Notes: generated from the letters alone by a model not told the origin. Counted from the first letter of the stretch, positions 38,471 through 47,142 are shown. The stretch: 57,290 nucleotides of DNA from Planctomycetota bacterium (GCA_016795205.1 JAEUHZ010000066.1:1-57290), one strand, 5' to 3'. Translations and numbers: made by a program.

Positions 38471-39832
38471 TCACTTCCCCAGGCAGAAGCGGGCAAAGAT
38501 GCGGTCGAGCAGGTCCTCGGCCGTCGTCGCGCCGCGCAGCTCGTCGAGGCCCGCGCTCGCGCGGCGCAGGTGCTCGGCGGCGAGGTCGAGCGGGCCGCCG
38601 GACGCGAGCACGGCCTGGGCGGCCGCCAGCTCTGCTCGCGAGCACTCCAGACCGCGCACGTGGCGGCGAGCGAGTTCGCGCGCCAGGGGGCCGCCCTCCT
38701 CGGACGCGGCCGTCGCGAGTGCCGCGCCCAGCGCGTGCGCGAGGCGTGCGAGCCCCTGTCCGCGCGCGCCGGACGTCGGCACGACCTCCGCCACGTCGAG
38801 CGCGGCCGGGTCCGGCGCCGCGCCCGCGGACGGTCGATCGATCTGGTTCCAGGCCAGCACCACGGGCACGCCCGACGCCAGCGCGCGGCGCTCGCGCGCG
38901 AGGTCGTGCGGCCCGGCCGCGGCGTCCACGACCCACAACACGAGGTCCGCGCCCGCGAGCCGCTCGCGCGCGCCCTGCTGCGCGGCGCGCTCCAGGCCGC
39001 GCGCGTCCCCGTCGAGCCCGGGCAGGTCCAGGAGCACCACGCGCCGGCCGTCGAGGTCGACCTCGGCCTCGAGCACGTCGCGCGTCGTGCCCGACTCGGG
39101 GCTCGTGATCGCGCGCTCGGTCCGGAGCAGCGCGTTGAAGAGCGTGCTCTTGCCCGCGTTCGGCGCGCCGGCCAACGCGACCCGCGGGAGCCCGCTCGCG
39201 GCGCCGCGTGCGCGCTCGAACGCCAGCGCCTCGGCCAGGCGCGCACGCACGCGGTCGGAGCGATCCACGAGCTCACGCGGAGCGACGTGCCCGGTGTCGG
39301 CTTCGTCGAAGTCCAGGCTCGCCTCGCACAGCGCGCGCAGGTCGTCGAGCGCGTCGCGCACGCCGTCCACGCGCGAGCCGAGCCCGCCCAGGAGCAGCTG
39401 CGATGCCGCGCGCGCCTCGGCCTCGTTGCGCGCGGCGACCAGCTCGAGCACGCCTTCGGCGCGCGTCAGGTCGATGCGCCCGTGCTCGAACGCGCGCCGC
39501 GTGAACTCGCCGGCGCGCGCCGGACGCGCGCCGAGCGCCGTGACGCGCTCGAAGAGCGCCGCGAGCAGCGGCGGCGAGCCCGGCGCGTGCAGCTCCGCGA
39601 CGTCCTCGCCGGTGAACGAGCGCGGGCCCGGCATCCACAGGAAGAGGACCGGCTGCGTCCCGCGTCCGTCGTCGACGCGGCCCAGGACCAGCCCGCGGCG
39701 CACGAGCTCCGGCGGCGCGCCGACCCACAGCGCGCGCACGAGCGCGCGCGCGCCGGGCCCCGAGATCCGCACGATCCCGCGCGCTCCCGGCCCGGCCGGC
39801 GAGGCGATCGCGGCGATCGTGTCGGCGCTCAC
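38471..39832 (-). CDS. mnmE: tRNA uridine-5-carboxymethylaminomethyl synthesis GTPase MnmE
   Basis: This 453-residue protein has the three MnmE parts. The N-terminal tetrahydrofolate-binding domain has 'ARGIVRISGP' and 'ELHAPGSPPLL'. The helical domain surrounds a Ras-like G domain, and the C-terminal motif is 'FCLGK'. In the G domain G1 is 'GAPNAGKST', G2 'TTRD', G3 'DLPG' and G4 'NQID' in place of the usual NKxD. The switch-II glutamate sits 12 residues after the G3 aspartate, as in E. coli Glu282. With MnmG it modifies the wobble uridine of several tRNAs. It starts with GTG at 39832 overlapping the yidC stop (GTGA), a common yidC-mnmE order in bacteria. Confidence 0.95.
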   Translation of the reverse strand: MSADTIAAIASPAGPGARGIVRISGPGARALVRALWVGAPPELVRRGLVLGRVDDGRGTQPVLFLWMPGPRSFTGEDVAELHAPGSPPLLAALFERVTALGARPARAGEFTRRAFEHGRIDLTRAEGVLELVAARNEAEARAASQLLLGGLGSRVDGVRDALDDLRALCEASLDFDEADTGHVAPRELVDRSDRVRARLAEALAFERARGAASGLPRVALAGAPNAGKSTLFNALLRTERAITSPESGTTRDVLEAEVDLDGRRVVLLDLPGLDGDARGLERAAQQGARERLAGADLVLWVVDAAAGPHDLARERRALASGVPVVLAWNQIDRPSAGAAPDPAALDVAEVVPTSGARGQGLARLAHALGAALATAASEEGGPLARELARRHVRGLECSRAELAAAQAVLASGGPLDLAAEHLRRASAGLDELRGATTAEDLLDRIFARFCLGK

Positions 39833-41793
39833 CGGACCTTCTGCTTGCGGCGCTGCGCCTCGGCCTGCTTCTGGCGCTCGGCGGCGGCTTCCATCAGCTT
39901 CGACATGAAGCCGCCCGACTTCTTGGGCAGCTCCTTGTCGTCGATGGGCCAGCGCTTCTTGATGTAGACCTGCTCGATGATCCCGAGCGTCGAGGTCGTG
40001 ATCATGTAGATCGAGAGGCCGGCCGCGTAGTTGTAGAGGAAGATGCCCATCACGATCGGCATCCACATCATCATCTTGTACATCAGGAGCGCCTGCTCCT
40101 CGGTGGGCCGCGGCATCGCGCGCTGCTGCAGGATCCACATCACGACCATGATCGGCGGCAGCACGTTGATGGCCGCGACGTGGCCCACGAGCGGCAGCGT
40201 CAGGCCCAGCGGCAGGAGCTGGTCGGGCAGCGACAGGTCGCGGATGATCCCGAGGAACGGCTCCTGGTGCAGGTCGAAGCTCACGCCGATGGCGCGGAAC
40301 AGGCCGATGAAGATCGGCAGTTGCAGCAGCGGCGGGAGGCAGCCGCCGAGCGGCGGGAACGCGCCCTCCTCCTGCATGATGCGCGCCTGCTCCTCGCGCA
40401 GCTTCTTGGGATCCTTCTCGTAGCGCTTCTTGAGCTCCTCGATGCGCGGCTGGATGCGCTTCATCTTGGACTGGTAGCGCGCCATGGCCGTCTGCGAGCG
40501 ACGGTTCAGCGGGAACAGGACCACGCGCACGACCAGCGTCAGGAGCACGATCGCCAGGCCCCAGCTCGAGGTCAGCGAGTGGAAGAAACCCAGGATCCAC
40601 AGCAAGACGCCCGCGACCGAGCTGACGAAGCCCAGGTCCTCCTCGAGCAGCGCGGAGTGCGCCGGGAGCACCGCGACCATCTGGTCGCGCTGCTTGGGAC
40701 CCGCGTAGGCCGCGTAGTTCCAGGTGCGCGACGCGCCCACCGGCGGTAGCGCGAGCTGCAGATCGACGTCGACCACGAGCTGGCGCCAAGCGTCGTGGTC
40801 CTTGCCGGGGTGCCGCGCGAGCCAGGCCTCGTCCCGCAGCGCGCGCCAGCTCGCGCCCTGCAGGGTGGGTGCCGTCTCGGCGTCGGCCGCGCGCACGAGC
40901 ACCGCGAAGTACTTGTTGTGCACGCCGGCGTACAGGAGCGGCTTGGGCGACGCGATCGTGCCGACCAGGACGCTGCCCGTGCGTTCGGGCATCTGGACCT
41001 TGATCGAGGGCTTGGATTCGCCCGCGGGCCGCGCGACCGCCACGCCCTGCGGCTCGAGGTAGAACGAGTCGCCCGAGTCGTTGGGCACGCCGGCCGCGGG
41101 CGTGAGCAGGAAGCCGCGGTAGCCCGAGACGTCGCTGAAGGCGTCGTTCTTGATCTCGAGCTCGAGCAGCACCTGATCCGAGCCGGGCACGAAGCGGAAG
41201 CGCTTGACGAAGGTCACGCCGGTGCCGGGCGCGAGCTCGTACTCGACGCCTTCCGGCTGACCCTCGGCGCCCAGCAGTCGCCCGCGCCACAGCGCGCTCT
41301 CGAGCGGCTCGCGCACCAGGGGCTGCGCGGACAGCGTGGCGCGCAGCGCGAACGAGCCCGGCTGGTCCTTGGACTGCTCCTCGCCCACGAGCACGCGCCA
41401 ATGCGCCGGGTCGGCGCGCTCCTCGGCGCTGCGACCGGCCCGGTCGAAGTCGTTCCCGGTGCGCAGCTCGACGAGCACCGCGCCGCGGTTCGAGAACGTC
41501 GCGCGGTAGTAGCCCGGCTCGCCGGGGCGGCCGACCACGAAGGTCTCGCGCCGCTCGGCGTCGTCGGCGACGACCGGCCCGACGGCCGGCGGCCCGGGGT
41601 CGACGGCCGCGGGCGCGCTCGCCGCGCCGCGCGCGCTGTCGGCCTCGCGCGCGGCGGGCTCCGCGGGCGCGGCCGGCGGCGCCGGCGGGCGCGGCGCGGG
41701 CTTCTGCACCCAGCCCAACTTCTCGGCCAGGATGCCCCAGCCCAGGACGATCGCCAGGCACAGCGGCAGGACGTAGAGCAGTCGCTTGTCCAA
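39829..41793 (-). CDS. yidC: Membrane protein insertase YidC
   Basis: This 654-residue protein has the long Gram-negative YidC layout. A first membrane helix (about 5-24) is followed by an Ala/Pro-rich linker and a large periplasmic domain (about 70-370). The conserved five-helix insertase core comes last (about 390-620), containing 'SSWGLAIVLLTLVVR', the cytoplasmic Lys/Arg-rich hairpin 'YQSKMKRIQPRIEELKKRY' and 'YMITTSTLGIIEQ'. A basic tail ends the protein. It inserts membrane proteins with or without SecYEG. The start codon is TTG at 41793, supported by a GAGAGG ribosome-binding sequence five bases upstream that overlaps the stop of the metallophosphoesterase gene. mnmE is coupled downstream. 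Confidence 0.95.
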   Translation of the reverse strand: MDKRLLYVLPLCLAIVLGWGILAEKLGWVQKPAPRPPAPPAAPAEPAAREADSARGAASAPAAVDPGPPAVGPVVADDAERRETFVVGRPGEPGYYRATFSNRGAVLVELRTGNDFDRAGRSAEERADPAHWRVLVGEEQSKDQPGSFALRATLSAQPLVREPLESALWRGRLLGAEGQPEGVEYELAPGTGVTFVKRFRFVPGSDQVLLELEIKNDAFSDVSGYRGFLLTPAAGVPNDSGDSFYLEPQGVAVARPAGESKPSIKVQMPERTGSVLVGTIASPKPLLYAGVHNKYFAVLVRAADAETAPTLQGASWRALRDEAWLARHPGKDHDAWRQLVVDVDLQLALPPVGASRTWNYAAYAGPKQRDQMVAVLPAHSALLEEDLGFVSSVAGVLLWILGFFHSLTSSWGLAIVLLTLVVRVVLFPLNRRSQTAMARYQSKMKRIQPRIEELKKRYEKDPKKLREEQARIMQEEGAFPPLGGCLPPLLQLPIFIGLFRAIGVSFDLHQEPFLGIIRDLSLPDQLLPLGLTLPLVGHVAAINVLPPIMVVMWILQQRAMPRPTEEQALLMYKMMMWMPIVMGIFLYNYAAGLSIYMITTSTLGIIEQVYIKKRWPIDDKELPKKSGGFMSKLMEAAAERQKQAEAQRRKQKVR

Positions 41794-41802
41794 GGTTCCC
41801 TC

Positions 41803-42627
41803 TCAGCGTCCTTCGTAGAGCCGCGCCGCCAGGCGCTCGGGCAGGTGGGGCACGGCGCGGATGCGCTCCGCGGCCGCCGCGTGGTCGTAGGCCAGGCGCA
41901 CGAACGTGACCGTGGCGCCGTCGAACAGCACGTAGGACAGCCGCGTGTCGCCGTCGCGCGGCTGGCCGACGCTGCCCACGTTCACGATGCAGCGCGAGCC
42001 CGGCCGCGGGCCGAGCTCGTAGGGGCCCTCGGTCGTCGTCGGCCGGAAGAAGCGTCCGTCCTCGTAGTAGACGGCCGGCACGTGGCTGTGCCCCACGAAG
42101 CACAGATCGGCGCGCATCGCGGCGAAGTTCGCGCGCAGCTTGGCCGGGTCGTGCACGTCGCGCGGCAGGATGTACTCGCGCAACGGATCGCGCGGGCTGG
42201 CGTGCGCCAGGTGCACGCCCTCCAGCACCGCTTCGGGCGCCAACCCGTCCAGGAAATCCCAGTAGGCCATCGAACGCGCGCGATCGCCGCCGGCCGCGAG
42301 CTGCTCTTGCGTCCACTCGATCGCGGCGCGCGCGATCGGGTTGAACCCGGCCGCCGAGTCGAACAGCGCCTCCTCGTGGTTGCCGCGCAAGCACAGGCCG
42401 GGGAGCAGTGGCTCGGCGCCGGGGAGCGGCTCGGGATCGCGTGCGTCCGGCCCGCACAGGGCCTGGACGAGGTCCAGGCAGGGACGCGGCTCCGCGCCGT
42501 AGCCGACCATGTCGCCCAGGCACCAGAAGCGCCGCGCTCCGCGCGCGCGGGCGTCCGCCAGGGCGGTCCGCAGCGCGGGCAGGTTCGCGTGCAGGTCCGA
42601 GACGATGGCGGTGAGCGGAGCTTCCAA
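41803..42627 (-). CDS. Calcineurin-like metallophosphoesterase
   Basis: This 274-residue protein carries the metallophosphoesterase motifs in order: 'IVSDLHAN', 'CLGDMVGYG', 'LRGNHEEAL', 'HASPRDPL' and 'FVGHSHVP'. It belongs to the soluble YfcE/serine-phosphatase-like group with a two-metal centre and could hydrolyse a phosphomonoester, phosphodiester or protein phosphate. A ten-residue acidic/Pro insertion precedes the GNHE motif. The start is TTG at 42627. About 38 nt upstream of it is GATAAT, a good -10 match on the minus strand, and a strong hairpin lies between. It ends 9 nt before yidC begins, so yidC-mnmE may be expressed from the same transcript. Confidence 0.85.
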   Translation of the reverse strand: MEAPLTAIVSDLHANLPALRTALADARARGARRFWCLGDMVGYGAEPRPCLDLVQALCGPDARDPEPLPGAEPLLPGLCLRGNHEEALFDSAAGFNPIARAAIEWTQEQLAAGGDRARSMAYWDFLDGLAPEAVLEGVHLAHASPRDPLREYILPRDVHDPAKLRANFAAMRADLCFVGHSHVPAVYYEDGRFFRPTTTEGPYELGPRPGSRCIVNVGSVGQPRDGDTRLSYVLFDGATVTFVRLAYDHAAAAERIRAVPHLPERLAARLYEGR

Positions 42628-42634
42628 GGCGGGT

Positions 42635-42652
42635 CCCGCGCTCTGGCGCGGG
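42635..42652 (-). promoter_or_regulatory. 5' leader hairpin of the metallophosphoesterase gene
   Basis: Perfect 7-bp arms, CCCGCGC and GCGCGGG on the minus strand, flank a 4-nt loop and end 7 nt before the TTG start at 42627. This would partly cover the initiation region and could limit translation of the gene. Confidence 0.45.
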
Positions 42653-42665
42653 AAAAGGGCGCGGG

Positions 42666-42671
42666 ATTATC
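42666..42671 (-). promoter_or_regulatory. Candidate -10 element for the metallophosphoesterase-yidC-mnmE unit
   Basis: On the minus strand this reads GATAAT, the closest match to TATAAT in the window. It lies 38 nt before the TTG start, leaving room for a leader of about 30 nt that contains the hairpin at 42635-42652. Confidence 0.45.
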
Positions 42672-42709
42672 GGGGCCGGTCGCGCGCCCGGCAAGGAACT
42701 CCGCCGGTC

Positions 42710-43699
42710 CTAGGTCGCCGTGCGCGGTGGATGGAGCCTGAGGAGCAGCGCGAGGAGCAGCGCGCAGCCCGCCACGCCGGAGAGGAGCGCCGGCCCGCGC
42801 TCCAGCAGGCCGGCCTCGGCCGCGGCGAGGGCGCCGAAGGCCGGCGCGGCGGCCAGGAGCGCCAGCGCCGCTGCCGCGAGCGGCCCGCGCCCGGCTTCCG
42901 TCAGGCGCTGGCCGAGGTGGCGCCGATCGCCGCGCCAGAACGGTTCCCCGGCGCGCACCCGCAGCACGACGACCCGTGCCAGGTCGAGCGCCGGGATGAG
43001 CAGCGCTGCCGCGCCGCCAGGCGAGGCCAGGAGCACGACTCCCAGCAGGTGCGAGCCGGAGTCGCCGAGGAACGCGCGGGGCGGCCCGCCGCGCGTGGGC
43101 CGCGTCAAGTTGGCGAGGAGGAACGCCGCGACCGCACCCGCCAGGCTGGCGCGGGCGGCGAGCAGGCCGGAGAGCGCCGCGCCGCCGAGCATCCCGTCGG
43201 CATGGTCGTAGGTGTTCGCCACGTTCTGCGCGGCGACCGCGGCGCACAACGCCAGCGCGCGCTCCCATGGTTCCGCGGGTTGACCCGCGACCCACAGGCC
43301 AGCGCAGAGCGCCAGCCCGGCCAGGGTCTGGCCGGCGAGCTTCTCCAGCGGCCCGAGCCCGCGCGCGAGGCGATCGTCGAGGAGCCCGGTCGCGAACGCG
43401 AGCAGCGCGCCGGCCGCGAGCGCTCCGGGCTCGAAGGCGAAACCCGCTGCGCGCGAGGCTTGCGCGGGCTCGGCCGCGAGCGGCGCGCCGCTCGCGAGCA
43501 GCGCCAGCGCGGCGATCCACAGCGCCGGCCCGCCCGCCAGCGGCACGGCGCGCGCCTGGTGCTTGCGCGCCGGGGCGTCCGAGCCGTCGTCCTGGAACCC
43601 GGTGCGCGGCGCCAGCCGCACGAAGAGCGCCAGGGCGAGCGCCGCGACCGCCGCCGCCAGCGCCAGGCGCGGGAGGTCGAAGGCCGCCGCGCTCGTCAC
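42710..43699 (-). CDS. WecA/MraY-family polyprenyl-phosphate sugar-1-phosphate transferase
   Basis: This 329-residue multi-pass membrane protein has the motifs of the phospho-N-acetylhexosamine transferase superfamily: 'KHQARAVPLAGGPAL' after the first helix, the Mg-binding 'LLDDR' (107-110), 'NVANTYDHADGM' in place of the usual NxxNxxDGxDG, 'FLGDSGSHLLG' and the cytoplasmic 'RRHLGQRL'. It should move a sugar-1-phosphate from a UDP-sugar to undecaprenyl phosphate, the first step of a surface glycan or of teichoic-like polymers. The shift from ID to YDH in the third motif separates it from typical WecA. Its ATG overlaps the nadD stop (ATGA, 43696-43699). It could supply lipid-linked sugar for the glycosyltransferase cluster near 17-22 kb; this is inference. 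Confidence 0.85.
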   Translation of the reverse strand: MTSAAAFDLPRLALAAAVAALALALFVRLAPRTGFQDDGSDAPARKHQARAVPLAGGPALWIAALALLASGAPLAAEPAQASRAAGFAFEPGALAAGALLAFATGLLDDRLARGLGPLEKLAGQTLAGLALCAGLWVAGQPAEPWERALALCAAVAAQNVANTYDHADGMLGGAALSGLLAARASLAGAVAAFLLANLTRPTRGGPPRAFLGDSGSHLLGVVLLASPGGAAALLIPALDLARVVVLRVRAGEPFWRGDRRHLGQRLTEAGRGPLAAAALALLAAAPAFGALAAAEAGLLERGPALLSGVAGCALLLALLLRLHPPRTAT

Positions 43700-44361
43700 G
43701 AGGCCGCCCCGTACAGACCGTGCGCGCGGATGTAGTCCGCGACCGGGGCCGGGAGCCAGCTCGCACCCTCCCCGCCCGCGAGCGCCGCGCGCACGTCCGT
43801 CGACGAAGCCAGGACGGGCGGGAGTCGCAGGTAGCCGCGGGAGAGCTTCCCGGCCAGCGCGGGGCCGAGCTCGCGCTCGACCTCGGCGAGACCGGCGTCA
43901 GGCTCTCCCGCGCGATGGATCACGACGGGATCGACCCGCTCGAGGAGCGCCCGCGCCTCGCGCCAGTGGGCGATGCCGGGCAGGTTGTCGCTGCCCACGA
44001 TGAGCACGATCCGCGCGTCCTCGGGCTCGCCGAGCCGTCGCGGCAAGGCACGCACGCTGTCGATCGTGTAGGAAGGTCCCGCGCGCGTGAGCTCGAGATC
44101 GCTGGCCTCGAAGCCGCGCTCACCCGCGATCGCGAGCCGCACCATGGCCAGCCGATCGGCGGCCGGCGCCGGGACCCGGCCGGGCTTGAACGGCGAGCGC
44201 TGGGCGGGCACGAACACGACCCGGTCGAGGTCCCACAGGTCGCGCGCCGCGCGCGCCGCGTGGAGGTGCCCGACGTGGATCGGGTCGAAGGAGCCGCCGA
44301 AGAACCCGATCCGCCGCTCGCCGCGCGGGTCGCGGGCCGGGATCGGGGCGTGCGGGTCCAT
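43696..44361 (-). CDS. nadD: Nicotinate-nucleotide adenylyltransferase NadD
   Basis: This 221-residue nucleotidyltransferase has the Rossmann signature 'GGSFDPIHVGH' (21-31), the substrate loop 'PAQRSPFKP', 'TIDSVRAL' and the late 'ASSTDVRAAL' motif. It joins ATP to nicotinate mononucleotide to make deamido-NAD in NAD biosynthesis. Size and motifs are standard; the first 17 residues are a disordered extension. It begins with ATG at 44361, with TAACGT 10 nt upstream and no Shine-Dalgarno sequence, and it is followed through an ATGA overlap by the sugar-phosphate transferase. In many genomes nadD sits near rsfS or obg; those are not here. Confidence 0.93.
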   Translation of the reverse strand: MDPHAPIPARDPRGERRIGFFGGSFDPIHVGHLHAARAARDLWDLDRVVFVPAQRSPFKPGRVPAPAADRLAMVRLAIAGERGFEASDLELTRAGPSYTIDSVRALPRRLGEPEDARIVLIVGSDNLPGIAHWREARALLERVDPVVIHRAGEPDAGLAEVERELGPALAGKLSRGYLRLPPVLASSTDVRAALAGGEGASWLPAPVADYIRAHGLYGAAS

Positions 44362-44371
44362 GGCCGGGCGG

Positions 44372-44377
44372 ACGTTA
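44372..44377 (-). promoter_or_regulatory. Candidate -10 element of nadD
   Basis: On the minus strand this reads TAACGT, 10 nt before the ATG at 44361. No ribosome-binding sequence is visible in the gap. The match is weak. Confidence 0.25.
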
Positions 44378-44522
44378 CCCGGGCCCCCGCCGGGGTAGCT
44401 AGGAGCACCCCCGCTCCGCGCTGGACAGGCGCCCGGCCGGCCGACACACTCTCGGCCCCCGCCGGCCCGCCCCCCCGGTCCGCATCGGAACCCGGCCCGC
44501 GGCGGACCCCGACGTCCCCCCC

Positions 44523-45020
44523 ATGAAGACGATCCTCTCCGCGCTCCCGCTCCTCGCCCTCCCGGTCCTGGCGTTGACCCCGGCCTGCACGACGCAGGGC
44601 GCGCACGGGAACGACCACTGGCCGGCGCGCTCGATCTCGAACTCGATGGGCCGCGCCGCGCTGGGCTACGACCCGGTTCGCGACGGCGACTACATCGACT
44701 TCCAGGACCGCCAGAAGCGCGACGTCGGGCTCGTCTTCCGCCGCTACTTCTTCCACCACAACCCGGAGAACCCGTTCCAGTCGTACGACCCGTCGTACTT
44801 CCGGCCGCGCTATCCGCACAGCATCCTCCCCGACACCGTGCGCTACATCCAGGAGCCGATCTCCTCGGTGATCGCGACGTTCTCCGAGGGGGGCGCCCAG
44901 GAGTTCGCGGACGGGTTCGCGCTGGCCGGTGACGGCCTGCGCGGCAAGCCGTCGTCGATCCGCTCGGCGAGCTACCTGCGCTCGTCGGTCTTCATGCGCG
45001 ACACGCAGGACGTCGAGTAG
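44523..45020 (+). CDS. Small exported protein, possible lipoprotein, unknown function
   Basis: This 165-residue protein starts with a clear signal sequence and a cysteine in 'LTPACTT' that could be lipidated, although the lipobox is weak (Pro at -2). The mature part is rich in Tyr, Phe, Pro and Arg, with 'RRYFFHHNPENPFQSYDPSYFRPRYP' as a compact aromatic region (read in pieces) around 74-100 and no motif of any family I know. Aromatic and charged character suggests a small beta-rich envelope protein. It starts at the ATG at 44523, is followed by an inverted repeat at 45023-45060 and is convergent with miaA. It is monocistronic; the 161-nt spacer to nadD shows no clear promoter. Confidence 0.7.
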   Translation: MKTILSALPLLALPVLALTPACTTQGAHGNDHWPARSISNSMGRAALGYDPVRDGDYIDFQDRQKRDVGLVFRRYFFHHNPENPFQSYDPSYFRPRYPHSILPDTVRYIQEPISSVIATFSEGGAQEFADGFALAGDGLRGKPSSIRSASYLRSSVFMRDTQDVE

Positions 45021-45022
45021 CC

Positions 45023-45060
45023 AGTTCGGCGGGCGCCTTCCGACGAGCCAGCGCCGAACT
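45023..45060. terminator. Inverted repeat between convergent genes
   Basis: AGTTCGGCG (45023-45031) and CGCCGAACT (45052-45060) form a perfect 9-bp stem with a 20-nt loop, 2 nt after the stop of the small lipoprotein gene and 32 nt before the end of miaA. It could serve as a two-way terminator. There is no T-run. Confidence 0.5.
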
Positions 45061-45092
45061 CCGCCCGCCGGCCAGCTCCGCCCGCCCCAGGC

Positions 45093-46070
45093 TCACCACC
45101 CGAGCGCCCGCCGCGCCTCCTCCGCGAGGTCGGCGGGCGCTCGGCGTTCCGCGTCGAGCCAACGCAGGTCCGGGAACTTGCGGTACCAGGTGCGCTGGCG
45201 GCGGGCGAACTGGCGCGTCGCGAGCGCGATCCGGCGCGCGGCCTCTGCCGGCGTGAGCGTGCCGTCGTGCACCGCGAGGGCCTCGGCGTAGCCGATCGCT
45301 TGGGCCGCGGTCGGCCCCAGGCCGCCCGCCGCGCGCAGCGCCACCGCCTCGGCCGGCCAACCCGCCGCGAGCATGGCTTGCGCGCGCGCGGCGATCCGGC
45401 GGTCGAGCTCGGGCACCGACACCGAGAGCCCGACGAGCGTGCGCGGAGCCCCGGCACCGCGCCCCCACTGCGTCTGCCAGGCCGAAAGCGGCCGGCCCGT
45501 CTGGTGGAAGACCTCGAGCGCGCGCACGACGCGCTTCACGTCGTTCGGGTGCAGCCTCGCCGCCGCGGTCGGGTCGGCGCGCACGAGCTCGGCGTGGAGC
45601 GCAGCGGGGCCGTCGCGGCGCGCGCGCTCCTCGAGCTCCGCGCGCAGCGCGGGATCGACGTCCGGCCCGCGGAACAGGCCTTCCGCCAGGGCGCGCAAGT
45701 AGAAGCCGGTCCCGCCCACGAACAGCGCGCGCCGGCCGCGCGCGCGGATCGAAGCCAGCGCGACCGACAGGTCCGCGAGGAAGCGCGTCACGTCGTAGCG
45801 CTCGCGCGGGTCGGCGACGTCGATCAGGTGGTGCGGCACGCGCGCCCGCTCCTCCGCCGTGGGCTTGGCGGTGCCGACGTCCAGGCCGCGGTAGACCTGG
45901 AGCGCGTCGAGGCTCACGATCTCGGCGCCCGCGGCCTCGGCCACGAGCAGCGCGACCGCGCTCTTGCCGCTGGCCGTGGGCCCCACGAGCGCCGTGAGCG
46001 GCGTGCCACCCAGCGGGTCGCGCAGCGCGGACTCGCGCGCGGGAGCCCGGGCGTCAGGGGCGTGCGACAT
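45093..46070 (-). CDS. miaA: tRNA dimethylallyltransferase MiaA
   Basis: This 325-residue enzyme has the P-loop 'GPTASGKS' (30-37), the 'SLDALQVYRGLDVGTAKP' region, 'HHLIDV', 'FVGGTGFYLRAL' and the late 'ATRQFARRQRTWYRKFP'. The aspartate after 'IVSL' is the catalytic base in the family. It attaches a dimethylallyl group to A37 of tRNAs that read UNN codons. The first 20 residues are a disordered extension. The ATG at 46070 was chosen; the open frame upstream has no homology and runs across the start of the divergent gene. In many bacteria miaA sits next to mutL, and here the two are separated by one divergent gene. Confidence 0.95.
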   Translation of the reverse strand: MSHAPDARAPARESALRDPLGGTPLTALVGPTASGKSAVALLVAEAAGAEIVSLDALQVYRGLDVGTAKPTAEERARVPHHLIDVADPRERYDVTRFLADLSVALASIRARGRRALFVGGTGFYLRALAEGLFRGPDVDPALRAELEERARRDGPAALHAELVRADPTAAARLHPNDVKRVVRALEVFHQTGRPLSAWQTQWGRGAGAPRTLVGLSVSVPELDRRIAARAQAMLAAGWPAEAVALRAAGGLGPTAAQAIGYAEALAVHDGTLTPAEAARRIALATRQFARRQRTWYRKFPDLRWLDAERRAPADLAEEARRALGW

Positions 46071-46156
46071 GGCGCGCCAGGGGAACGGCGCGGGCCGCGG
46101 CGCGCAAGGGTTCCGTGGCGGCCCGCCGGCGGCTGGCGCGGGGCGCGCGGGCGGCC

Positions 46157-46162
46157 TAGCCT
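46157..46162 (+). promoter_or_regulatory. Candidate -10 element of the secreted unknown at 46171
   Basis: TAGCCT lies 8 nt before the ATG at 46171. No Shine-Dalgarno sequence is present, consistent with a leaderless start. Confidence 0.35.
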
Positions 46163-46170
46163 CACGGGCC

Positions 46171-47142
46171 ATGTTCGCCGCCGCGCTCCTCGCCCTCGCC
46201 GCCCAGGAGGTCCCGCCCCCGCTGCCGCCCCTGCCCGACGCGCGGCCCGCCGCGGCGCCGGTGCTCGACGTCGACGGCGCGCCGGTCGAGCCCGGGCGGC
46301 TGCCCGCGAGCACCGCACCCGAGGCGCGCGCGGCCTGGGAACGGCTCGCGGCGGCGATCGCCGCCGGCGCGACCTCGCGCGAGCCCGTGACGGGCTTCGA
46401 CCTCCAGCTCGACCTGCGGCTGCGCGTGCGCGAAAACCAGTCGAACGACTTCCCGGGCGCGCGCTACGCCTACCTCGCGCCGAGCTGGCTGCTCGCCGAC
46501 ACGGGCAAGGGGCGGCGGCAGGTGCGCGGGCCGCGGGGCGACTGGCTCTACGACGCGACCGTGCCGACCGAGCGCGCGCTCGTGCGGCTCGACGTCGGCC
46601 GCGAGAACGCCGAGGACCGCCGCCAGCTCGACGAGGCGCTGGTCGTCGCGCGCCTGTTCTCGCTGCTCGTCGACGCGCGCAACGTGCGGATCGTGCGGCT
46701 GGTCCCCGCCGAGAACCCCCAGACGCTGCTGCCGGCCAAGGCCGCCCAGGCCGCGCGCGCGCTGAGCTGGTTCGAGCTCGAGACGCCCGACGTGCGACCG
46801 GGCGCCGGGAATCCGCGCGGCGCGCGCATACTCCTGGGCCTGGCCGCGGACTCGGGCCTGCCCGCGCTGGCGCTCTCCGACGACGCGGCCGCGCCGCGGC
46901 GGGTGAACCCCACGACCGCCGCGATCGCGCTGTCCGACTGGCGCGCCTTCGACGGCCGGCTGCTGCCGCGCAAGGTCCTCGTGCACCTGCCGCGCATCGT
47001 CGAGGTCCGCGGAGCCGGCGAATCTTCCTCGCGCGTCGCCGACGGCTGGCGCGCCGAGCCCGCGATGGACCTGGTCGTGAAATCCGGGACGCTCTCCGCG
47101 CCGCTCACGCCCGAGGATTTCCTCCCGCCGGCCCCGCGCTGA
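46171..47142 (+). CDS. Secreted protein of unknown function
   Basis: This 323-residue protein has a short hydrophobic start ('MFAAALLALAAQ') that looks like a signal peptide, a Pro-rich linker, then a region with alternating strands ('VTGFDLQLDLRLRVR', 'YAYLAPSWLLADTGKG', 'GDWLYDATVPTERALVRLD') that resembles the LolA/LppX beta-sheet pattern used to hold lipids. I do not recognise a specific family. The second half contains 'ALSDWRAFDGRLLPRKVLVHLP', which reads like the end of such a sheet. It lies between the divergent miaA and the convergent mutL, with 26 nt to the mutL stop. The start at 46171 fits the signal peptide and the upstream TAGCCT hexamer. Confidence 0.65.
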   Translation: MFAAALLALAAQEVPPPLPPLPDARPAAAPVLDVDGAPVEPGRLPASTAPEARAAWERLAAAIAAGATSREPVTGFDLQLDLRLRVRENQSNDFPGARYAYLAPSWLLADTGKGRRQVRGPRGDWLYDATVPTERALVRLDVGRENAEDRRQLDEALVVARLFSLLVDARNVRIVRLVPAENPQTLLPAKAAQAARALSWFELETPDVRPGAGNPRGARILLGLAADSGLPALALSDDAAAPRRVNPTTAAIALSDWRAFDGRLLPRKVLVHLPRIVEVRGAGESSSRVADGWRAEPAMDLVVKSGTLSAPLTPEDFLPPAPR

